Of a DNA stretch of 64,000 bases, positions 8,458 through 17,275 are shown piece by piece. The position numbers and the translations under genes were made by a program. The stretch lies in NCBI RefSeq assembly GCF_006064855.1, contig NZ_CP040753.1, positions 1,302,001-1,366,000 on the forward strand. Reading direction: 5' to 3'. Position 1 is the stretch's first letter, and each line of letters starts with the position of its first letter. Source of the stretch: Sulfitobacter sp. BSw21498 (GTDB lineage: Bacteria; Pseudomonadota; Alphaproteobacteria; Rhodobacterales; Rhodobacteraceae). The notes beneath the pieces were generated by a model. That model was not told the origin of the DNA. It made no database searches and was given only the letters and a program-made list of their open reading frames with translations.

Positions 8458-9323
8458 AATTTCATCGTACCAGCTTGATGACATCCCATAGTCAAACCGT
8501 CGTAAACACAGTCAACACCGTTGGTGTGATGGGCAAGGGCTTGGCCGCCGCTTTCAAAGAGCGCTTCCCACCAATGTTCTTAGAATACAAGAAAGTATGT
8601 GACAGTAATGGCTTGCGACCGGGTAGTTCTTGGCTCTGGAAAGGGCATGATCAATGGGTCCTAAATTTTGCAACAAAGAAGCATTGGCGCAACCCGTCCA
8701 AACTAGAGTATGTCCGCGATGGATTGGATGAGTTTCGAAAAACGTACGAAAAAAACGGTATTCGTGAGATTGCTTTTCCAAGATTAGGATGCGGGAACGG
8801 CGGGCTGGATTGGGATGTAGTGAAACCGCTTATGGTAGATAAATTGCATGATCTGCCGATTGCAGTTTTTATACACGATTTTGAAATGCAGATTGGAGTT
8901 CCAGAGCATGATTTACCTCTTTTGGAGGAGCGCTCTCCAAGTGACTATAAGGCATTCGTAAAAGACCTTCGTCGTGTGGTGGATACCAAGCGAGGATGCG
9001 TAAATGCCGTAGGACTAGCTAGCAGTTTCTTTGTGGAAATGAGTGATGATATAGAGCTTCGCGGAGCGAAAAATTGTCGCGAACTACTTGCAAGTGAAGA
9101 TGACATTTTTCAGATCTGGTCTCTGCTAACCAAAAGCCCTGTTAGTCGCTTTGACTTGCCTGAAACGCCCTACCAGCATGCCTTGAAGGTGTTTTCAGTC
9201 TTTGCAGAGTTACCCTATGTACGACTAATAAATCTGGCCAATGCTTCGGGCAAACCAAACTTGGCCATAGAGATGCGCAGGGAAAATTCTGCGACGTCTA
9301 TTAGCACTTCACGAGCTATCTAA
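8451..9323 (+). CDS. darG: DarG-like macro-domain antitoxin
   Basis: This is a 290-residue protein. Residues 1-150 are a macro domain with the DarG hallmark NTVGVMGKG (about 22-30), followed by an ERFP segment and the FPRLGCGNGGLDW loop near 123-135. DarG removes ADP-ribose that DarT attaches to thymidine in single-stranded DNA, and it can also bind DarT directly. The C-terminal 130 residues would be the toxin-binding part. The gene ends one base before the DarT-like gene, so the two are co-translated with the antitoxin first; the well-studied systems usually have the toxin first. No catalytic loop appears broken. Confidence 0.85.
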   Translation: MLKFHRTSLMTSHSQTVVNTVNTVGVMGKGLAAAFKERFPPMFLEYKKVCDSNGLRPGSSWLWKGHDQWVLNFATKKHWRNPSKLEYVRDGLDEFRKTYEKNGIREIAFPRLGCGNGGLDWDVVKPLMVDKLHDLPIAVFIHDFEMQIGVPEHDLPLLEERSPSDYKAFVKDLRRVVDTKRGCVNAVGLASSFFVEMSDDIELRGAKNCRELLASEDDIFQIWSLLTKSPVSRFDLPETPYQHALKVFSVFAELPYVRLINLANASGKPNLAIEMRRENSATSISTSRAI

Positions 9324-9324
9324 C

Positions 9325-10272
9325 ATGGGGATTAGTTTTGAAAAGTTGACATCTCATAGGTCGACGTATGAAGCAAAGTATCAGAACTATCGGCAGTCAT
9401 GGCCTCGGTTTTTGTACCGTCACGAACCAATCGAAAACGCACTCAAAATTCTCGATCAGGGCTCCCTTTTATCCCGAAACTTTGCCAAGAAAAATGGCCT
9501 TATTGGGTTAGACATTGCTCCAGAAGCAATAATCAATTCGACCGACGCTGCACATGACTATGCGCGGCTTTATTTTCGACCTAGAAACCCAACGCAGTTT
9601 CATATTGAGGGCATTCGGAAAGTTGCTGACTATTATGGTGGTAAGCATGCGGGCTTCACGGTCATGTTGATGTTCGACTCGGCTTCTGTTCTTGTTCGAA
9701 ACGGCACTCACTTTTCCTGTGGGAACATGCAGAGTCATTCCACAACAGTTTACGATGGCGATGATGGATTTGATGAATTGAACTTCGATTATATCTATCA
9801 TGATAGTGCGCATCAAAACCAAGAGATAACCCGTCAAAGGTGCGCGGAAGTACTTCCTCGGTCAGGATTAAATCTGGCTGACACATTGAAATTCATAGTG
9901 GTTAGAACCGACGCGGACCTGGCAACTTTGAAATACTCACTTTCAAGTATGGGTCTAGACCACTACCTACCTTTGGTAAGAACGACGACTGGCGCTGGCT
10001 TGTTCTTTAACCGCCATACTGCGGTAGACCACATAGATACGTCACCCAATCGCGTGAACTTCAAGCTAGCAGGGACGAGCTCCGCTGGGAAAATAACAGC
10101 TACATTGCAAATTCTTGAACTAACTTCGAGGAACTCTGTTTTCGACCTTACATCAGACCTAGATGGCAACAAACGCTATTACATTGAGCACAATCTCACA
10201 CCGAACGATTACTTGGTAAATTTTTCGCTCGAAGGCGTCTTTGCACATGAGAGTCGAATAACTCTGTCATAG
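9325..10272 (+). CDS. darT: DarT-like DNA thymidine ADP-ribosyltransferase toxin with C-terminal extension
   Basis: This is a 315-residue protein. The core (about 28-205) has DarT landmarks: LYRHEPIENALKIL at the NAD-binding start, YARLYFRPRNPTQF (79-92), which matches the YxxFYFxPRxPM signature, and ITRQRCAEVLP with E175 as the probable catalytic glutamate. DarT ADP-ribosylates thymidine in single-stranded DNA and blocks replication; several DarTG systems stop phages. Typical DarT proteins are about 210 residues, so roughly 100 residues at the C terminus (about 215-315, predicted beta-rich by eye) are an unexplained extra domain. The gene ends 87 bases from the tRNA-Ser. Confidence 0.83.
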   Translation: MGISFEKLTSHRSTYEAKYQNYRQSWPRFLYRHEPIENALKILDQGSLLSRNFAKKNGLIGLDIAPEAIINSTDAAHDYARLYFRPRNPTQFHIEGIRKVADYYGGKHAGFTVMLMFDSASVLVRNGTHFSCGNMQSHSTTVYDGDDGFDELNFDYIYHDSAHQNQEITRQRCAEVLPRSGLNLADTLKFIVVRTDADLATLKYSLSSMGLDHYLPLVRTTTGAGLFFNRHTAVDHIDTSPNRVNFKLAGTSSAGKITATLQILELTSRNSVFDLTSDLDGNKRYYIEHNLTPNDYLVNFSLEGVFAHESRITLS

Positions 10273-10358
10273 GGATTCGAATTGGCGGACAAAATGGGGG
10301 ACAACAAAAAGACAGGAACCCCTAAGTATCTGATATAGATTTAAAAATTAATTTTATA

Positions 10359-10448
10359 TGGCGGAGGAGGTGGGATTCGAACCCACGGTACGCTCTCACG
10401 CACGCTGGTTTTCAAGACCAGTGCATTCGACCACTCTGCCACTCCTCC
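10359..10448 (-). tRNA. tRNA-Ser (anticodon UGA)
   Basis: On the minus strand the cloverleaf runs from an acceptor 5' strand GGAGGAG (10442-10448) to CTCCTCC-G-CCA (10359-10369). The T arm is GTGGGTTCGAATCCCAC. The anticodon stem is CTGGT/ACCAG around loop CTTGAAA, giving anticodon UGA. A long variable arm, as in type II tRNAs, is present, and CCA is encoded. The gene is intact. Its 3' end faces the accessory region on the left, as expected for an element integrated at a tRNA 3' end. Confidence 0.96.
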
Positions 10449-10735
10449 GCAGCACGCACCGCATAGAGGGATGCCATTGATTCTGCAAACCTCGAAATTG
10501 ACGGACATGTCGTTAAACCGCTAGCGCCAGCAGACGGTGCAGGAAGGCGCATGTGGGTCGGGTTTCGGTGTGGGTGGGGAAATTTGCCGACGCGGGGCTG
10601 TCAGCCTTTCCAAAGCCCCTGCACCCGCGCTAGTGTAGCCCAAAGACCCCGGCAATGGGGCATCAAACATGCCGTATTGACGGCGCGATCAGGCGGCGGC
10701 GGATAACCCCGCGCCAGCAGGCAAGGACGACGGAC

Positions 10736-11605
10736 ATGAACAGCCCCAGGCTTCACCCCTTTTCAGGCAACCGGCCGCTTCGCTGCACGGTGGGGGTCTT
10801 GCTGATGATGACAACCTTGGCGGGCTGTGACGCGGTCGGCAATCTGTCCGGCGGTCAGAAAGGCGCGGCTGCGGCATCCTCTAACTCTACCAAACTGGTG
10901 GAACGTGATGTCGAAGCGCCCGAGGTTTTTTCGGTCAGCGATCAGGGTCTTTGGGACGGTCGCCCCAGTCTAGGCGGCGTCTGGGTGGCGCATCCCGACG
11001 TGACCGACCCCGAACGTGTGATCATCCGCAACGAAACCAACGGAAAGTTTGTGATTGGGGCGCTGTTCCGCCGTGAACGCGACCTGCCCGGCCCCAAGCT
11101 GCAAATGTCATCAGATGCTGCCGCCGCCCTTGGTATCCTTGCCGGTGCGCCGGCGCCGCTCAACGTGACCGCCCTACGCCGACAAGAGGCCGACAGCCCT
11201 GCCCCCGACGCGGCCCCCGAGGGGACGATTGAAACCCCTTCCGAGGTGACCGAGACCGCACTGGACCCCGTCGCCGTTACCGCAGGCACCGCGATCGAAG
11301 CCGCCCCGGCAGCGGCCAAGCCCGCCGTTCCTGTAGCCCCCAAACCCGCTGCGGCCAAGCCTGCGTCATCGCTGGCGAAACCCTTTGTCCAGATCGGTAT
11401 CTTTAGCGTCGAGGCAAATGCCGAACGCGCCGCCAACCAGATGCGCAGCGCGGGCATGTTGCCCACCGTCAAGCGCAGCGAGATCAACGGCAAGGCGTTC
11501 TGGCGTGTCGTCGTCGGCCCGGCCGGTTCGAAATCCGAGATGAACACTTTGCTGAAATCCATCAAGACCGAAGGGTTCTCTGACGCCTACGCCGTGTCGA
11601 GCTGA
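10736..11605 (+). CDS. SPOR-domain lipoprotein
   Basis: This is a 289-residue predicted lipoprotein. The start at ATG 10736 is chosen because it gives a proper signal peptide ending in a TLAGC lipobox and has a purine-rich site upstream; a frame open from 10655 adds only an arginine-rich, signal-masking leader. A long alanine/proline-rich linker (about 150-200) joins to a C-terminal SPOR domain (FVQIGIFSVEANAERAANQM through DAYAVSS). SPOR domains bind denuded peptidoglycan at division sites. The downstream D,D-carboxypeptidase fits a shared cell-wall role. Confidence 0.9.
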   Translation: MNSPRLHPFSGNRPLRCTVGVLLMMTTLAGCDAVGNLSGGQKGAAAASSNSTKLVERDVEAPEVFSVSDQGLWDGRPSLGGVWVAHPDVTDPERVIIRNETNGKFVIGALFRRERDLPGPKLQMSSDAAAALGILAGAPAPLNVTALRRQEADSPAPDAAPEGTIETPSEVTETALDPVAVTAGTAIEAAPAAAKPAVPVAPKPAAAKPASSLAKPFVQIGIFSVEANAERAANQMRSAGMLPTVKRSEINGKAFWRVVVGPAGSKSEMNTLLKSIKTEGFSDAYAVSS

Positions 11606-11627
11606 CCCACCGCCAAAGGAAACTGCC

Positions 11628-12797
11628 ATGATCCGTATTTTTGCAGCCACGATTGCGACCCTTCTGTTGGCCCTGCCCGTACAGGCGTTCGAAACACAGG
11701 CCCGCGCGGCCTATGTGATCGACCAGACCACCGGCACTGTGCTGCTGACCAAAAACGCGGATGAACCGCTGCCGCCGGCCTCAATGTCCAAGCTTATGAC
11801 GCTCTATATGGCGTTCGAAGCGATTGAACGCGGCAAAAGCAACGGCGGGCTGGATCTGACCGAAGAGCTGCCCGTGTCGCAGCACGCCATGTCCTATGGC
11901 GGGTCGACCATGTTTCTAGACACCACCGACCGCGTCAAAGTCGAAGACCTGCTGCGCGGGATCATCGTGCTGTCGGGCAACGACGCCTGTGCGGTCATCG
12001 CCGAAGCGCTCAGCCCCGATGGGTCAGAGGCCGGTTTTGCCCGCCTGATGACGCAGCGGGCGCAGCAGATGGGCATGACGAATTCAACCTTCGCGAATTC
12101 CAACGGCTGGCCAGCCGCCGGTCACCGCATGTCGCTGCGCGATCTGGGGCTGTTGGCCACCCGCCTGATCGAGGATTACCCGCAGTATTACCCCATGTTC
12201 TCGCAGCGTGAATTCCTGTTTGACGGGCGCGCACCCCAGAACAAGACCAACCGCAACCCCTTGCTGGGGCTTGGCATCGGCGCGGACGGGCTGAAAACCG
12301 GCCACACGTCAGAAGCAGGCTATGGGCTTGTCGGCTCTGCCAAACAGGGGGACCGCCGCATTGTGTTTGTGCTCTCCGGTCTCGACAGCGCCGAAGCACG
12401 CGCGCAGGAATCTGAATCGATTGTAAACTGGGCCTTTCGCCAGTTTTCGCAGCGCTCGATGGGCAAGGCCGGCACGATGATCGCCGAAGCCCCCGTTGCC
12501 CTTGGCGCACAAGGTGCCGTGGGTCTTGAACTGGAAAGCGATCTGTCGGTGCTGGTGCCTGTTTCGGGCGGCAGTGATGTCTCGGCCGAGGTGGTTTATA
12601 CCGGCCCCCTCCGTGCGCCCATCACCAAAGGCCAGACCGTCGGCGAGCTTGTCCTGACACGTGGCGACCTGCCCGAAGTGCGCGCCCCGCTGGTGGCCAA
12701 AGACAGCGTCGCGGCGGGGGGCTTTATGGTCAAGCTTGAAGCAGCCGCGCGCCACCTGCTGACCCGATTGAACGAAGGGCCAGAGGCGGCCTCGTGA
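11628..12797 (+). CDS. dacC: D-alanyl-D-alanine carboxypeptidase (PBP5/6 family)
   Basis: This is a 389-residue periplasmic penicillin-binding protein that trims the terminal D-Ala from peptidoglycan pentapeptides. A signal peptide (residues 1-20, ending PVQA) precedes the peptidase S11 domain. The active-site motifs are S52-x-x-K55 (SMSK), SGN in VLSGNDAC and KTG in LKTGHTSEAG. A C-terminal beta domain (about 285-365) and a final amphipathic stretch suit membrane anchoring as in PBP5. It starts 22 bases after the SPOR lipoprotein and overlaps tmk by 4 bases. Confidence 0.93.
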   Translation: MIRIFAATIATLLLALPVQAFETQARAAYVIDQTTGTVLLTKNADEPLPPASMSKLMTLYMAFEAIERGKSNGGLDLTEELPVSQHAMSYGGSTMFLDTTDRVKVEDLLRGIIVLSGNDACAVIAEALSPDGSEAGFARLMTQRAQQMGMTNSTFANSNGWPAAGHRMSLRDLGLLATRLIEDYPQYYPMFSQREFLFDGRAPQNKTNRNPLLGLGIGADGLKTGHTSEAGYGLVGSAKQGDRRIVFVLSGLDSAEARAQESESIVNWAFRQFSQRSMGKAGTMIAEAPVALGAQGAVGLELESDLSVLVPVSGGSDVSAEVVYTGPLRAPITKGQTVGELVLTRGDLPEVRAPLVAKDSVAAGGFMVKLEAAARHLLTRLNEGPEAAS

Positions 12798-13432
12798 GCG
12801 ATACCCCAAAGGGCCTGTTTATCAGCTTCGAAGGCATCGACGGCTCGGGCAAATCCACCCAGACCAAACTGCTGAAAGACCGGCTTGAGGCAGAGGGCCA
12901 CGAGGTGATCCTCACGCGGGAACCCGGTGGATCCCCGGGGGCCGAAGAAATCCGTGCGCTGGTGCTGCAAGGCGACCCCGACCGCTGGTCTGCACGGACC
13001 GAGATTTTACTGTTCACCGCGGCCCGCCGTGATCACCTTGAACGCACGATCCAACCCGCGCTTAAAGCAGGCAAAATCGTGATCTGCGACCGCTTTGCCG
13101 ATTCCACCCGCATGTATCAGGGCCTCAGCCGCGGTGATCTGCGCGGTGCGGTGGACCAGCTGCACAGCCTGATGATCGGCGTCGAACCGGATGTGACTGT
13201 GCTGATTGACATGGACCCGGGCGAAGGGCTCAGCCGTGCCCTGTCGCGCAATACGGTCGAGGAACGGTTCGAGGATTTTGGCGAAAGCCTGCAGGTCGCC
13301 ATGCGCGCAGGGTTCCTGTCATTGGCCACTGAATTCCCCGACCGTTTCGTGACCATCAATGGCGCGCAATCGATTGATCAGGTGGCTGCGGATATCTTTG
13401 CGCAGGTGCGCCCGCGTCTTGATCCGCGCTAA
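12794..13432 (+). CDS. tmk: Thymidylate kinase
   Basis: This is a 212-residue enzyme that phosphorylates dTMP to dTDP. The P-loop FEGIDGSGKST (about 12-22), the DRFADSTRMYQG motif that includes the dTMP-binding DR, and an Arg-rich lid (RALSRN) are all present. The GTG start overlaps the carboxypeptidase stop (GTGA), indicating coupling. tmk next to holB is a common bacterial arrangement for DNA replication genes. The length is typical. Confidence 0.96.
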   Translation: MSDTPKGLFISFEGIDGSGKSTQTKLLKDRLEAEGHEVILTREPGGSPGAEEIRALVLQGDPDRWSARTEILLFTAARRDHLERTIQPALKAGKIVICDRFADSTRMYQGLSRGDLRGAVDQLHSLMIGVEPDVTVLIDMDPGEGLSRALSRNTVEERFEDFGESLQVAMRAGFLSLATEFPDRFVTINGAQSIDQVAADIFAQVRPRLDPR

Positions 13433-13471
13433 CCCCTTTTCCTGCCGCTGCAATCTGCTAGACCACAAACC

Positions 13472-14587
13472 ATGAGTGATGACGCCCCCCAGCCTGACCG
13501 TATAGACGGTGCGCGCCACCCGCGCGACACGCCCCAGCTGTTCGGCCAAACGGCGGCAGAGGCGGCGTTTCTTGATGCGTTTAATTCGGGCAAATTGCAC
13601 CACGGCTGGCTTCTGACCGGCCCGCGCGGCGTCGGCAAGGCCACACTGGCGTGGCGCATTGCGCGATTTCTGCTGGCGACGCCGGACGCAGAGGACGGCG
13701 GCATGTTCGACACGCCCGCCCCCACCAGCCTGGAAATAGACCCCGATCACCCCGTAGCGCATCGTGTGGCCGCAGGGGGCGAAGGGGCTCTCAAGGTGAT
13801 AACGCGGTCAGTGGACGAGAAAACCAAACGTCTGCGCAAGCAGATCGTGGTAGATGACATTCGCAAGCTGAACGGGTTCTTCCAGATGTCAGCCGCCGAT
13901 GGGGGGCGCCGTGTGGTCATTGTTGATGACGCCGACCTGATGAACCCCAACGCCGCCAACGCCCTGCTCAAGATGCTCGAAGAGCCCCCCGCCCGCGCGA
14001 TCATCCTGTTGATCAGCCACCGCCCTTCAGGGTTGCTGCCCACCATCCGCTCGCGCTGCCGGACGCTGCGGCTTGGTACGCTGACGCCGGACGACATGGC
14101 ACTGGCCCTTGGCCAATCAGAGGTGGACATTCAGGGCGATCCCGCAGCGCTCGCGGCGCTCTCTGGTGGGTCGGTCGGCGGCGCACTGTCGCTGTCGCTG
14201 ATGGGCGGGCTGGCGATGTATGGCGAACTGGTCGCCCTGCTCGATACGATGCCCCGTCTGGATCGCGCCCGCGCGCTCAAGCTGGCCGAGGCCGCCGCCG
14301 CCCGCGGGGCCGAAGAAAAACTGTCGCTGCTGTTCACGCTTGTTGATCTGCTGATGCTGCGACTGGCGCGCACCGGTGCCCTTGGCCACCCGCCTGAAAC
14401 CGCCGCCGCCCCGAACGAAGCCGCTGTCCTGACCCGACTGTCGCCCACACCGGCACAAGGACGGGTCTGGGCAGAGACCGCCCACGACATCGGCACCCGT
14501 GCGCGTCACGGGATGGCGGTCAACCTTGACCCTGCCGCACTGGTCCTAGATACCCTGTTCAAGATGGGCGACGCCGCACCCCGGTAG
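13472..14587 (+). CDS. holB: DNA polymerase III delta-prime subunit
   Basis: This is a 371-residue AAA+-fold clamp-loader subunit. GPRGVGKATLAWRIARFLL (about 49-67) is a Walker-A-like loop. IVDDADLMNPNAANALLKMLEEPP (about 150-173) is the Walker-B and sensor region, with the typical LLKMLEEPP motif and a nearby SHRPSGLLPTIRSRC stretch (SRC motif). The usual four-cysteine zinc motif between these is absent, as in many alphaproteobacteria. It follows tmk by 39 bases and is probably in the same operon. Confidence 0.95.
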   Translation: MSDDAPQPDRIDGARHPRDTPQLFGQTAAEAAFLDAFNSGKLHHGWLLTGPRGVGKATLAWRIARFLLATPDAEDGGMFDTPAPTSLEIDPDHPVAHRVAAGGEGALKVITRSVDEKTKRLRKQIVVDDIRKLNGFFQMSAADGGRRVVIVDDADLMNPNAANALLKMLEEPPARAIILLISHRPSGLLPTIRSRCRTLRLGTLTPDDMALALGQSEVDIQGDPAALAALSGGSVGGALSLSLMGGLAMYGELVALLDTMPRLDRARALKLAEAAAARGAEEKLSLLFTLVDLLMLRLARTGALGHPPETAAAPNEAAVLTRLSPTPAQGRVWAETAHDIGTRARHGMAVNLDPAALVLDTLFKMGDAAPR

Positions 14588-14619
14588 CCCACACACGACC
14601 AACAGGCAGGACCCCAGGC

Positions 14620-15438
14620 ATGACAGACAGTACTCTCGACATTCACCCGATCACCGACAGTCATTGCCACCTGGATTTTCCCGATTTCGACGGCGAACTG
14701 CCCGATGTGATTGCCCGCGCCCAAGCCGCAGGCGTCACGCGCATGGTCACCATCTGCACCAAGCTCAAGAACGAACCCGCCGTGCGCGCCATCGCCGAGG
14801 CACACGCTCAGGTCTTCTATGCCGCTGGCACCCACCCGATGAGCGTCGCAACCGAGGCCATGGCCAGCTATGACGATCTGATGGCCCTGACCAAACACCC
14901 CAAGATGGTGGGCATTGGCGAAACGGGGCTGGATTACCACTACACCGCAGACAGCGCCGAAGCGCAGCAAACCAGCCTGCGCACCCATATCGCCGCGTCC
15001 CGTGACAGCGGCCTGCCCCTGATCATCCACGCCCGCGACGCCGATGACGATATGGCCCGCATCCTCAGAGAGGAGCACGCCAACGGTGTCTACCCCTGCG
15101 TGATGCACTGCTTCTCTTCGACGCAAGCGCTTGGTCGGGCCGCGCTGGATCTGGGGTTCTACCTGTCGATGTCGGGCATTACCGCATTCCCCAAATCCCA
15201 AGACCTGCGCGACATCTTTGCCGAGGCACCGCTGGACCGGATATTGGTGGAAACCGACAGCCCTTATCTGGCCCCGCCCCCGCATCGCGGTAGACGGAAT
15301 GAACCAGCCTTTACCGCGCACACGGCACGGCGCGGTGCCGAAACCTTTGGCATCGACTACGCCAGCTTTGCCGCGCAAACACAGGCGAATTTCGACCGGC
15401 TGTTCACCAAGGTGGCACAGTATCAGGACGCCGCCTGA
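14620..15438 (+). CDS. tatD: TatD family metal-dependent DNase
   Basis: This is a 272-residue TIM-barrel hydrolase. Metal ligands are visible as ITDSHCHLDF (HxH near 15-17), GETGLDYHY (Glu near 106), LPLIIHARDA (His near 140), MHCFS (His near 164) and the late VETDSPYLAPPPHRGRRNEP motif. TatD enzymes act as 3'-5' exonucleases in DNA repair and degradation. The stop overlaps the next start in TGATG, so the pair is translationally coupled. Its place after holB is usual. Confidence 0.94.
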   Translation: MTDSTLDIHPITDSHCHLDFPDFDGELPDVIARAQAAGVTRMVTICTKLKNEPAVRAIAEAHAQVFYAAGTHPMSVATEAMASYDDLMALTKHPKMVGIGETGLDYHYTADSAEAQQTSLRTHIAASRDSGLPLIIHARDADDDMARILREEHANGVYPCVMHCFSSTQALGRAALDLGFYLSMSGITAFPKSQDLRDIFAEAPLDRILVETDSPYLAPPPHRGRRNEPAFTAHTARRGAETFGIDYASFAAQTQANFDRLFTKVAQYQDAA

Positions 15439-16235
15439 TGGCACAGATGAAGATCACCATTCTGGGCTGCGGTTCTTCGGGCGGGGTGCCGCGCCTTGGC
15501 GGACATTGGGGGGCCTGCGATCCGGCCAATCCCAAAAACGCACGGCGACGCTGTTCCATTCTGGTAGAACGCATCACGGACGCAGGCACGACATCGGTGC
15601 TGATCGACACCTCGCCCGATATGCGCAGCCAATTGCTGGATGCAGGCGTCGGCCGGCTGGACGCGGTGCTGTACACCCATTCTCATGCCGACCACGTACA
15701 CGGGCTGGACGATCTGCGGATGATCGTGATCAACATGCGCCAGCGCCTGCCCGTCTGGGCCGACACACCGACGCGCGACGCACTGTTGGACCGCTTCGGC
15801 TATGTCTTTATCCAGCCCCCCGGATCGTCCTACCCGCCTATTCTCGAAATGAACCACATCGACGGCGACGTGACGATTGACGGCCCCGGCGGGCCCCTGA
15901 CCTTTACGCCCTTCCTCGTGAACCATGGCGGAATGGATGCGCTTGGCTTCCGCGTCAACGATGTGGCTTACCTGCCCGATGTGGCGCAGATCCCCGACGA
16001 CATCTGGCCCCACCTGCGGGATCTACGCTGCTGGATCGTCGACGCGCTGCGCCGCGATCCGCATCCGACCCACAGCCACCTTGCCCAGACCCTCGACTGG
16101 ATCGCACAGATGGCCCCGCAAACGGCTGTGCTGACCAATATGCACAACGATCTCGACTATGACACGCTGGCCGCGGAAACCCCCGACCATATTGAACCTG
16201 CCTTTGATGGCATGACCTTGAATTTTCCCGTCTAA
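15438..16235 (+). CDS. MBL-fold metallohydrolase (PhnP-like)
   Basis: This 265-residue metallo-beta-lactamase-fold enzyme has the zinc motif THSHADHVHGLDDL (about 76-89), an early LGCGSSGGVPR strand-loop, FLVNHGG (about 155) and a late NMHNDLDYD. Close relatives include PhnP, a cyclic phosphodiesterase, and a set of conserved hydrolases encoded next to tatD. The substrate cannot be told from sequence. It is coupled to tatD through TGATG and ends the replication gene cluster. Confidence 0.9.
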   Translation: MAQMKITILGCGSSGGVPRLGGHWGACDPANPKNARRRCSILVERITDAGTTSVLIDTSPDMRSQLLDAGVGRLDAVLYTHSHADHVHGLDDLRMIVINMRQRLPVWADTPTRDALLDRFGYVFIQPPGSSYPPILEMNHIDGDVTIDGPGGPLTFTPFLVNHGGMDALGFRVNDVAYLPDVAQIPDDIWPHLRDLRCWIVDALRRDPHPTHSHLAQTLDWIAQMAPQTAVLTNMHNDLDYDTLAAETPDHIEPAFDGMTLNFPV

Positions 16236-16345
16236 ACAGCGCCCTGCCTGCCTAACTTCATTTTGCCCACTAAACTCCACGGGGGGCGTGGGGGTGTGAA
16301 ACCCCCACTGCGACAGCGCCTCCCGCACCCAAGGCCATATTTCAC

Positions 16346-17275
16346 GTGCAAACCCTTCTCGAAGTCATCCTTCCCGTCTTCCTTGTCATCGGCTTTGGCT
16401 ATGTCTCTGTCTGGCGGGGGTATTTTCCAGTCTCGGGCATCGACGGTGTCATGCGGTTCGCGCAAAGCTTTGCGATCCCCTGCCTGCTGTTCCAATCCAT
16501 CGCGCATCTCGATCTGTCGGCCTCTTTCGACCCACGACTGCTGTTCAGCTTTTACACCGGTGCAGCGGTCTGCTTTACGCTGGGGCTGCTTGGCGCGCGG
16601 TTCTTGTTCAAACGTGACTGGGAAGACTGCGTCGCCATCGGGTTTTGCAGCCTCTTTTCCAACTCTGTCCTGCTTGGCCTGCCGATCACCGAACGCGCCT
16701 ATGGCCCCGACGCCCTGATCGGGAACTTCGCGATCATCGCAATCCATTCTCCGTTTTGCTACGGGTTGGGCATCACGGTGATGGAGTTTGTGCGGAACCG
16801 CGGCCAGTCTGGCACAGCTTTGGCACGCAATGTGGCGCGGGCGATGTTCCACAATCCGCTGGTCTTGGGCATCATCGCGGGCTTTGCTGTGAACCTGAGC
16901 GGGCTGGCGATCCCCGGCGTGATTGATGACGCGCTGTCGTTGATCGTTCGGGCCGCCCTGCCAGCGGCGCTTTTTGCACTCGGCGGCGTGCTGATCCAAT
17001 ACCGTCCCGAAGGCGACACCAAGACCATCGCGATGGTCTGTATCCTGTCCCTAATGGTGCACCCCGCGATTGTCTGGATGATGGGCAGCAGCTTTGGCCT
17101 GCCCCAAGACCTGTTCCGCTCGGGCGTGTTGACAGCGGCGATGGCACCGGGGTTCAACGCCTATATCTTCGCCAATATGTATGGCCGTGCGCGCCGTGTG
17201 GCCGCAAGCTCGGTGTTGGTGGCGACAATGGGATCGGTCCTGACGGCATGGCTGTGGCTGAGCGTGCTGCCATGA
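16346..17275 (+). CDS. AEC family membrane transporter
   Basis: This is a 309-residue integral membrane protein with about ten hydrophobic segments, of the auxin efflux carrier family. Members move organic anions such as malate out of the cell. The GTG start at 16346 places the first segment (LLEVILPVFLVIGFGYVSVW) at residue 3. Conserved-looking small-residue stretches such as LFSNSVLLGLPI and MAPGFNAYIFANMY match the family. It ends within the start of the GST gene (ATGATG). The substrate is unknown. Confidence 0.88.
   Translation: MQTLLEVILPVFLVIGFGYVSVWRGYFPVSGIDGVMRFAQSFAIPCLLFQSIAHLDLSASFDPRLLFSFYTGAAVCFTLGLLGARFLFKRDWEDCVAIGFCSLFSNSVLLGLPITERAYGPDALIGNFAIIAIHSPFCYGLGITVMEFVRNRGQSGTALARNVARAMFHNPLVLGIIAGFAVNLSGLAIPGVIDDALSLIVRAALPAALFALGGVLIQYRPEGDTKTIAMVCILSLMVHPAIVWMMGSSFGLPQDLFRSGVLTAAMAPGFNAYIFANMYGRARRVAASSVLVATMGSVLTAWLWLSVLP

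Noticed and set aside
10272..10281. GGGATTCGAA after the DarT-like gene as a second copy of the tRNA-Ser T loop
   Set aside because: Only 10 bases match and the flanks differ, so it may be chance. It is too short to call an att site.
12010..12510. Long antisense frames over dacC, tmk, holB and tatD
   Set aside because: GC-rich genes produce long antisense open frames. None has a ribosome-binding site or recognised domain, and the sense genes are certain.
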